From Mycoplasma parvum str. Indiana (lineage in GTDB: Bacteria; Bacillota_I; Bacilli_A; Mycoplasmatales; Mycoplasmoidaceae), in contig NC_022575.1 of the NCBI RefSeq assembly GCF_000477415.1, positions 62,001 through 126,000 on the forward strand: a stretch of DNA of 64,000 bases, in the 5' to 3' direction. Of this stretch, positions 57,401-64,000 are shown in pieces. Below the pieces are notes generated by a model. It made no database searches. It had not been told where the DNA came from and saw only the letters and a program-made list of their open reading frames with translations. The number at the start of each line of letters is the position of its first letter. Position 1 is the first letter of the stretch. Both the position numbers and the translations under genes were made by a program.

Positions 57401-58410
57401 CTTTTAACAAAATTAATGATTTTATAGAAAGTATTGAAGATTTTCTTTCGGGAAATAATATTTCATTATCGGAATTAATTAAAGGATTTAAAAGAACTCA
57501 ATTGATTAGATTAATCAATGTTAGAGATTCATTAATTAGCCAAAGTATTGATCAAAAATTTATTAATTATTTTGAATTTTTAGAAAAAATGATTAAAAAT
57601 GTAGAAAAAAATTCTGGGAATTTAAATTATGAAAAATTTAATTGAATGCAAAAAATTTATAAAGAATTGAAAGATAGAAGTAGTACATCAAATTATGATT
57701 ATCTTCGCGCTGATGTGAAATTTACTTTAAAGAAAATATTGGAGAAATATTTAGTGGGGGCAGGCCAAAAAGAATCTTGAGAATTTGCTGAAAAATTAAT
57801 TAAAACAGACAAGAAAACTATGGCTGAAGAATTGAAAAAAATTATTAAACAAAGTGAAGATTCAATGCCATATTTTGAAAGACAAAAAATTCTTGAACAT
57901 TTAAAAACAATTGATAACCAATTAGAAAATTCTCCTATGGGTTGGTCTGAAAATAATGTGTTAGAAAATTTAATAAATCTTAGTTATGATTCTTTATTAA
58001 CTTCAAAGGTTAATTGAAATAATAATAGTAAAGAAAATTCTTTAGAAAAAAAGAAATTACAAGATGATGAAATATATAAAAATTTTGAAAATAAAAAACA
58101 ATTTATCTCAAATTCTGATCAAACAGTATTTTCAGACAATAATAAAAAATCATTATTAGAATCTTTTGATCTCGCTGTAATAAATATGAAAAGCTTTTTA
58201 TATGACAAAAGGATTTATTGAGAAGATTGTTTTGTTAAAAAAGGAGGTATATTTAGGAAAGAAAAAGAAGAATTAAATGAAGAAGTTAAAGAAAAATTAA
58301 TCGCTTCTAGAGAAAAATTCAATAAATGTTATGAGAGTTTATTTAGCGCTTTTGAAGAAAAAAATATTTTGGGGAGGAAATTTCACAGGAAATATGTGAA
58401 ATGTTTTTAA
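54460..58410 (+). CDS. HsdR-like protein, copy 2: helicase intact, nuclease residues replaced
   Basis: 1316 residues from ATG 54460, one open frame. It aligns with copy 1 along its N-terminal half: RPDLVCFVNGLPLIFF aligns with [16 protein letters not shown], but the Glu and Lys of EFK are Ser155 and Gly157 (FSLGG), so the PD-(D/E)xK site should not cut. Helicase motifs are complete: HTQGSGKS (303-307), [30 protein letters not shown]. The C-terminus is about 270 residues longer than copy 1, with charged coiled-coil (ELKEILSDYTQLSKEIDERE). Possibly a translocase without cleavage, or a decaying paralogue. Confidence 0.8.
54916..54939 (+). repeat. perfect inverted repeat inside hsdR copy 2 at the lost nuclease motif
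   Basis: ttcttctccc / gggagaagaa with a 4-base tcgg loop, encoding FFSLGGEE exactly where the catalytic Glu-x-Lys should be. The arms resemble the intergenic hairpins at 48173 and 52612. Confidence 0.7.
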
Positions 58411-58634
58411 TTCTTGAAAGAGTGTATAAAAAAATTAATTCATAAAGATTTATTTTCTTTAAAAAAGGTTTAAAAAATAATTAAAAATATTTTCTAATTT
58501 ACAAATAATTTCTCTTTTTTAAAAAATGAGACAACAACTAAATTTTTCCAAAAAAGAATATTTTGGGAATTTTGCAATTAATTTTTTAGAAAAAGAGTTA
58601 GCAATCTGTATTTGATACTAAATCTGTAGATTAG

Positions 58635-58964
58635 ATTATTAATAAAATTGACGAAATAGTTAATGAGATTGAAAAATATCTTGAAACTTTGAATATTTCT
58701 TTAAAAGAATTAGTTGAAGAAAAATATTCAAAGATTAGAAAGGAATTGTTATTTGAAATAAAAGAAAAAATACTTAATAAGATCGGAGCTAAAAGTAGAT
58801 TCAATCATTACTGTAGAGATTTATTCAATGAAATTAGATATATTATTAGGGGAGAATTTTCTCCTCTAATATATGAAAAAATCACAAATATAAAAGAAAT
58901 TCATCATATATTGAATAGCTATCATGATTTTTACAAAAACTCAGAATCTAAAAATATTAGATAG
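58635..58964 (+). pseudogene. hsdR C-terminal remnant
   Basis: An open frame without upstream context, after TAG, reads KIDEIVNEIEKYLETLNISL, then IRKELLFEIKEKILNKIGAK, CRDLFNEIRYIIRG, SPLIYEKITNIKEIHHILNS. This lines up with HsdR copy 1 residues about 745-830 ([46 protein letters not shown]). It lacks all helicase and nuclease motifs and is probably a leftover of a third hsdR. The preceding 58411-58634 holds only a 31-codon ORF (58526-58621) and nothing else I can support. Confidence 0.6.
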
Positions 58965-59035
58965 AACTTTAAAAAAAGACTTGTTAAATGAAATTTCTTT
59001 AAAATTAAAAAAACAATTAGTGTAAACTTGCTTTA

Positions 59036-59530
59036 ATGAAATCATTTCAAGTGGCTGTGGGAGGGGCAATTTTGGCTGTAACTTCTTATGGAGTTTATTT
59101 AAAAGTTGAAGATTCTTCTGTAGCGTTAGCTAGTCAAGAATCTTCAGAAAGTAATGCTGAGCAAAAACAAGCTGATTTAAGTTCTAAAAAGATAGTGTAT
59201 GTTCTTAATGACAGTAATGGAAATAAGATTTGTGGGTCTGGCGATGATAAAGGTAATATAAAACAATTAGGACAGCAAGATGTTTGTCCTGAAGGAAAAA
59301 TTTACAATACAAAACCTTCTTTATGGGTTAAGGTGTCAGGAGATATCGCAAAAATAAAACAAAATGGTTTTTATGATTGAGCTTCTGATGTTTGAACTTT
59401 CGATTTTATTAGCTATTTATGAAGTAGTAAAGTTCAAAATAATAAAAATAAAGATTTGATTAAAGAGTGTAGAACAATTGTGGTTAATAATAATGGTAAA
59501 AATTTTGTTGAATGATATTGCCATAAATAA
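59036..59530 (+). CDS. hypothetical anchored protein (164 aa)
   Basis: ATG 59036: MKSFQVAVGGAILAVTSYGV is a signal or anchor, followed by a Ser/Glu/Gln linker and a small domain with five cysteines (KICGSGDDKGNI, DVCPEG, LIKECRTIVV, EWYCHK). Several TGA-Trp occur late. It shares with 59809-63809 the plan of an N-terminal anchor, a polar linker, and a Cys- and Trp-containing C-terminal domain ending in a short Cys-x-Lys-like tail. Likely a haemoplasma surface protein; function unknown. Confidence 0.65.
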
Positions 59531-59570
59531 TGTTTTTGATAGAAGTAATAAATATTTTTAAATTGATTAT

Positions 59571-59613
59571 TTAATTAAGTTAAAGCCCCAAAAAAGGGCT
59601 CTTAACTTAATTA
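59571..59613 (+). terminator. long bulged hairpin terminator
   Basis: taattaagttaa-agccc / gggct-cttaacttaatta, about 17 bp with one bulge and loop caaaaaa, 41 bases after the 59036 gene. The rest of the 278-base gap to 59809 holds nothing I can identify. Confidence 0.75.
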
Positions 59614-59808
59614 TTTATGGTAAAAGTTTTTAGGTAATTCTTATTACTGAAGGAAAATTAGCTAGTTAAATCTAAAACTTATACAACAAAAAATCTAAAA
59701 GGGGTTTAAAATTCTTGGATGGCCATAAGTAAAAAGCGGATAATATTGAATAGAAATACTACAGTACAGAGTTTTTTAGAAATTATTAATAGATAGCAAA
59801 ACTAAATC

Positions 59809-60429
59809 ATGTTATTACGCACAAAATTAATATTTGGAACTTTGACTGCAGGAACAATCATTTCCGCCGCAACAACAGCTTTCTTAGTCTCTAAATCCCC
59901 CAAAACTTCTATAGAGGAATTAGGAAGAACTAATATTAGTATTTCTTCTCCTTTTTTATCAACAGCCGCAACCTTAGACTTAAATTCTACAAAAGAACAA
60001 AATCCATTTAAAACTGCGAAGCATGAAAATGAAGAAATAGTATTAGAAAAATTGGAGATAAGTGGTGAAAATAAGAGAATATGTACCAAAATAGTCAAGA
60101 AGAATAATGAGGAAGAACCTATTCAAGAGGAAGGAGAACAAATTTGTTCTTATTTCAGTTGAATTAAGGATCAAAGTGGAAAAGAAGGTATATGATTGCG
60201 ATCTAATGAAGATAAGATGAGGGAATTTTTAGGAAATGAAGGACTAGATGAAATTAATAAATTAAGTAGTTCTAATCAGGAAGATTCTAATAATAGGTCA
60301 ATAGGAGAGTCTTCCTGAGAAACATCTAAGGGAGAAAAAATTTATATCTGTCAAAAACAAATAGATAGTCAACAGGATAATAGAATACAGGTACAGTGTT
60401 TACCTAGTACTATTAAAAATAATAAGTAG
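59809..60429 (+). CDS. hypothetical anchored protein (206 aa)
   Basis: ATG 59809: MLLRTKLIFGTLTAGTIISA ATTAFLVSK is an anchor. A polar linker leads to a domain with paired cysteines (ENKRICTKIVKKNNEEEPIQ, GEQICSYFSWIKD, EKIYICQKQI, VQCLPS). The same plan as its neighbours: a Cys-x...Cys repeat, a Trp-Leu motif (GIWLRSNEDKMREFLG) and a final Cys near the end. Function unknown; paralogy with 60464-61009 is inferred from layout. Confidence 0.65.
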
Positions 60430-60463
60430 TTAGTTCAAAATTTTTGATTATAAGCATTAGAAG

Positions 60464-61009
60464 ATGAATTTGTTGTTTTCTAAGGTAGTTTTAATTTCTG
60501 GTTTAGCTGCTTCTGCCATCGGAGTTTCCGTTGGTGGAGGTTTTGGACTTAAATATTGATTAAATGGTCAGAATACTAAATTTCAAAATTTAAAGCTAGT
60601 AAATTCTTTAGGAAAAATTAAAGGAAATGAGCATAATGAAGATGAAAATGTTAATTATGCAGAAGAAAATCATATCAGTGGAGAATATGAAGTACTTTGG
60701 AGTCTAGTTTCAATTGAAAAAGGAGTAAAGATATGTGATAGGAAAATTAAGCAGGGAGAAGAGTCTAGAGAAATAAAAGGGGGATGTAATAGTTGGGCTA
60801 AAAATATAGGTAATAATACTTCAAATAAAAGAGAAGTTTGATTGGAAGTTAAAAGAGATATGCTAAATGAAGCTTTAAATGAATTAAATTTGCAGGGAGA
60901 GGGTGTAGGAGAAGATAGTGCGAGTGGAAGATGAATTATTAGGGAAGGTCTTTTGTGTTCGGGAGAAGAGATAGCAGATAGTGATAAATTGTTAGTAAAG
61001 TGTAAATAA
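60464..61009 (+). CDS. hypothetical anchored protein (181 aa)
   Basis: ATG 60464: MNLLFSKVVLISGLAASAIG VSVGGGFGLKYW is an anchor with glycines. The domain reads VLWSLVSIEKGVKICDRKIK, GGCNSWAKNIG, VWLEVKRDMLNEALNELNLQ, WIIREGLLCSG, KLLVKCK. The Trp-Leu-...-Leu segment and closing Cys resemble 59809-60429. Stops three bases before the next ATG, so the small genes form one transcript. Confidence 0.65.
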
Positions 61010-61011
61010 TT

Positions 61012-61695
61012 ATGTCAGTTCTTTCAAAATTTACACTTTTATCTATGATTACTGGTGGCGCGGGTGCGCTAACAATTGGAGGTATGAAGTTAAAAGAGAA
61101 ATTAGAAGATAAAAAATTGCATAAATTAGTAGTTGCTGGAGAAACTTCTACTGCTAATTCATCTTCTGTTTTTCTTCTACCTTCAAACGTAGATTTACAA
61201 AAGAATGAAAATTTTGCTAATAAAAGAGAACAAGATATTGAGGGCAAGGGAAATTCTCATATAAGTGTAAATAGTTTAGACAATAATTCTGTAAAGATTG
61301 AATTTACTGGAGCATTAAGTAAAGAAAAAGAACTTAATGTAGATAATATTTCTTCGAATTCGGAGATTATATGAAAATATGTTTTGAAAGTGGGAAAAAA
61401 ACAAGAATGTTTATCATGAAGTGATAGAAGTAATCCGCCAATCGATGACTGTACTTCTATATGATCGCAAAAAGTACTGAATGATCATATAAATGTAGAT
61501 GTATGGTGAATTGAAGGGGGTGAAAAGGATATTGAGAAATTACTTGAAGAATGAGAAAGCAGTAGATATGATCTTGAAGAATTTAAATTAAAAGAAAAAT
61601 GAGATACTAGTAAAGGTCTTTCATCATTAGAAGGTAAGGGAAATTGTATGGTAAGTAGGGATAATGGAAATTTAAAGATAAAATGTAGTAGTTAA
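61012..61695 (+). CDS. hypothetical anchored protein (227 aa)
   Basis: ATG 61012: MSVLSKFTLLSMITGGAGAL TIGGMKLKEK is the anchor; then a polar linker with Ser and Asn; then the conserved-layout domain IIWKYVLKVGKKQECLSWSD, DDCTSIWSQKVLNDHINVDV WWIEGGEKD, and the end GNCMVSRDNGNLKIKCSS. A member of the same family-by-layout as the two preceding genes. Function unknown. Confidence 0.65.
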
Positions 61696-61741
61696 TTTTT
61701 TAATAATGTATAATATTCATTTAATTCAATAAATAAATAAT

Positions 61742-63223
61742 TTGGGTAATTTAGTTAAAGTTGTTTTGTCTTTATGCGGAGTGAGTGGTTGTTATCCTTT
61801 AGCTAAGTATTTTTTACTAAAAAATAATGGTATAAATGACTACTTTAAAAATAAAGAAGATGCAAATGCAAAAACATTTGAAACTAGAACGAAAGAGGAG
61901 CAAGAATTTTTACAACAAGTATTAGGAGGCGGGGGCGATAATAAAGTAGAAACTGAAAGTTATTCTTTAGTCCAAAAGGATAGAATTTTTGATTATCCTT
62001 ACCAAAATGAGAATTTGTTATATGAAAAATTTCCAGCAGAAGAAGTAGAAAAAAATAAAGCTTATAGAGAGTTTTGACAACCACATAACTTTGAACGAAA
62101 GAATTGAGATTCTACTAAAAGTGAGCAAATTGAACAAAAGATAAGAGATTATACAGTAGCTTTAAAACATCGTTGTTCTTGCGCTGCTGGAACTGGTTGA
62201 ATATTAGATTATGAATGACCAGAAGATGGAACATATCCTACAAAGTGATTTATTGCAACTAATGCACATGTATTTGAAAGATTTAATTTTTCTGATACTA
62301 AAGAAGATAATTTTGGTCAAGTTCTTCCCCAAAGTTGTACTCTAGTAAAAGCTTCTCCAAATTCATTTCAACTAGGAGTATTTAAAGAAACAGTTGATGA
62401 AAATCAAAATAAAAAACTTGAAGGAGTGAATGTTAAATCAACAAAATTGTTTTATTCAGCGAGAAATCACTTAGGAGATTCAGTCATTAAAAGTTCAGTT
62501 AGTTCTGATGATTATTTTCATGACTTTATAGTTTTGGAAGTAGTTTTTAATGACCAATATGATGCTAAGATGGCTACAGATGACTTTCACGGGAAATACG
62601 GGATAGGAAATAAAAAACCTATAAATCTTTTTCATAATGGAATTACAGAGAGTGAAGAAAATTTTTTTAAGGAAAAAACTTACAACACCGCTTACTATGT
62701 TGGGGGATTTCCGAAGCTTAGGGGAGATTTTATGACGTTTAATCATAAAGTTAATGAATTTAAACATAAAGCCGCTACTTTAAGTCAAAAAACACTTCAT
62801 TTCGACTTACAAAGACGAGATGAAGGGAAAAGAGCTCTTAGAGGTATAGAGGATTCTCCTTTTAGTATGTCTTGGGGAAAAACAAAAAAACAAGATATAA
62901 CAGGTTTTTATTATTGAATAGATCGAATAAATATTGGTGCTGGAGGATCAGGAGCTATGGTAGTAGATGAAAACGAAAACTTATTAGGTCTTTATTCTCT
63001 TGCTTGAACTTGGGAGGAAGACTTGGGAGGAGTTCAACCTATTCGGTCTCATAGTTTAGATTTGTCTAAAGATAGAAAAACCCCTAAATTTGATTTAATT
63101 AGAGGTATTAAAGATTCTGGAGGGCAAACTTCTTCATATAAAAGCCAGTTGGATAAATATTATGAAGGTAAAAAGACATTCTTGAGGGAAAAACAATCTG
63201 AACAATTTAATAGTTCTTTTTAA
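61742..63223 (+). CDS. DUF31 (PF01732) trypsin-like peptidase, third copy
   Basis: 493 residues from TTG 61742. The N-terminal hydrophobic stretch LVKVVLSLCGVSGCYPLAKY contains two Cys, a possible lipobox. A glycine patch (QQVLGGGGDNK) is followed by the peptidase: GTGWILDYEWP, KWFIATNAHVF (His176), YFHDFIVLEVVF (Asp261), INIGAGGSGAMVVDENENLL (Ser403; GGSGA replaces the GASGS of the other copies, with the nucleophile kept). The tail FDLIRGIKDSGGQTSSYKSQ matches. Embedded in the small anchored-protein run; predicted surface protease. Confidence 0.78.
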
Positions 63224-63299
63224 AAAAATAATTAATGATAATGAAAGCAGGAACAATGCAAAATTTTTTGAATAGACTTAAAAAAGAAAAAGTTTAAAA

Positions 63300-63809
63300 A
63301 TGACTAATATATCTTTATTTGGGATTTTGTTTGCAAGTGTATCTTTGGTTGGTGGCGGAGGATATGTAGCTTCTATGTATCTTTCTGAAAATGGTTTGAA
63401 TTCAAATTCAAACTCAAAGAATTTATATTCTCCTGAAATAAATGAAGAAGTAAAAGAAGAATTAGATCATGCTGGAAAAAAATTAATTTGACAATCAGTT
63501 TATAAAGGAAAAAACAATAATAAAAAAGAGTGTTTAGGTGCTATAGAAAGTGAAGAAAAAAAGCAAAAAATAGGAATAATAAGTTGTAATTCTACAGATT
63601 GAATGAGAAAAATTGTAAATGATAATAGCAAAGTAGATGGTATGTGAATGACTGGTGATAGAACATGAATTGATAAAGCCCAAGAGTCTGGTTTAATAAA
63701 AAAAGAATATGGAAGTAGTTATTTCTTTGAAAAAGGATTAAAAGAGCCTCAATGTAGACCTATAGGGCAAGGAGATAACTTAGTTGATATAGATTGTGAT
63801 TTTTTATAG
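63300..63809 (+). CDS. hypothetical anchored protein (169 aa)
   Basis: ATG 63300: MTNISLFGILFASVSLVGGG GYVASMYLS is the anchor, very similar to the next gene's. Later KECLGAIESEEKKQKIGIIS, CNSTDWMRKIVNDNSKVDGM, WMTGDRTWIDKAQESGLI and the end PQCRPIGQGDNLVDIDCDFL. Same anchor-linker-Cys/Trp domain plan as 59809-61695. Function unknown. Confidence 0.65.
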
Positions 63810-63819
63810 ATAATCTATA

Positions 63820-64000
63820 ATGCCTCATATAACTCCTATTTTGGGAATTATTTTTACCGGTTTTTCTCTTGGAGGTGGAGCTTATGTCGCTTCTAAGTAT
63901 TTATCAAGCAATAAAAATAAAGAAGTAGTAAATAATTATCAACAAGAAAGGAATTCCAGACAAGTTATAAAAGTTAATGATGGTGGAGAGAATACTCCTA
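63820..64000 (+). CDS. hypothetical anchored protein, cut by right window edge
   Basis: ATG 63820: MPHITPILGIIFTGFSLGGG AYVASKYLSSN, a close match to the anchor of 63300-63809 (GGGxYVASxYLS), then a polar linker. The C-terminal domain lies beyond the window. A tandem paralogue of the preceding gene. Confidence 0.6.
   Translation, partial: MPHITPILGIIFTGFSLGGGAYVASKYLSSNKNKEVVNNYQQERNSRQVIKVNDGGENTP

Noticed and set aside
58526-58621. 31-codon ORF upstream of the hsdR remnant
   Set aside because: No similarity to HsdR or any neighbour that I can see; likely chance.
63237-63298. 21-codon ORF after the third DUF31 gene
   Set aside because: Too short and without conserved features or clear ribosome site.

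Overview
The window is from a wall-less bacterium that reads TGA as tryptophan (translation table 4): dozens of frames stay open only if in-frame TGA is Trp, for example a 2124-residue permease at 948-7322 and two HsdR proteins of more than 1000 residues. The DNA is very AT-rich. The 23S-5S rRNA pair stands alone with no 16S gene, and there are many short membrane-anchored paralogues with no recognisable family. Together these point to a haemotropic mycoplasma (haemoplasma), probably of the low-GC M. suis/wenyonii/ovis side. The species assignment is inference.

Layout. 1-8367: a truncated coiled-coil protein, a giant FtsX-type ABC permease, the SRP RNA and a polytopic membrane protein. 8413-9043: six tRNA genes (Gly, Leu, Lys, Lys, Gln, Tyr). 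9102-11487: a housekeeping run on the minus strand (membrane protein, EF-P, dUTPase, L20, L35). 11604-15898: a YbhN-like membrane protein, a sigma-like factor convergent with and overlapping it, and SecA. 15981-16588: two cysteine-rich mini-proteins. 16761-24392: a tandem minus-strand cluster of eight membrane-anchored paralogues (families A, B, C and D). Seven of them carry a G8 tract inside the coding frame; three are in frame at G8 and four are frame-shifted. 24487-26169 is a DUF31 (mycoplasma Ig-protease-like) peptidase. 26311-29167: two hypothetical plus-strand genes and a small ORF. 29214-30857: a minus-strand operon-like set of a CPHC thioredoxin-fold protein followed by two short proteins with matching 15-residue double-glycine leaders. 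30956-38568: housekeeping genes on the plus strand (ppa, trxA, an ECF S component, glycyl-tRNA synthetase, dnaG, ruvA, ruvB). 38691-41799: 23S and 5S rRNA. 41998-43995: a second DUF31 peptidase. 44253-45061: a decayed 5'-3' exonuclease. 45075-58964: a large type I restriction-modification island, hsdS-hsdM-hsdS-hsdR-hsdS-unknown-hsdR-hsdR remnant, with homopolymer frameshifts in hsdM and two of the three hsdS. 59036-64000: small anchored proteins around a third DUF31 peptidase.

How it works together. The accessory half of the window looks like surface and defence variation built on G/C homopolymers. The same tract length sits in surface-protein frames and in hsdS frames. As sequenced, the R-M locus has one complete specificity gene, a frame-shifted methylase, one complete HsdR and one HsdR whose nuclease residues are replaced, so it reads as mostly OFF. 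Every long tract is exactly 8 (one is 7), so homopolymer under-calling must be excluded before the ON/OFF states are taken literally. The most novel candidate is the two-peptide double-glycine-leader operon at 29214-30857, a type of leader associated with exported bacteriocins and signalling peptides.
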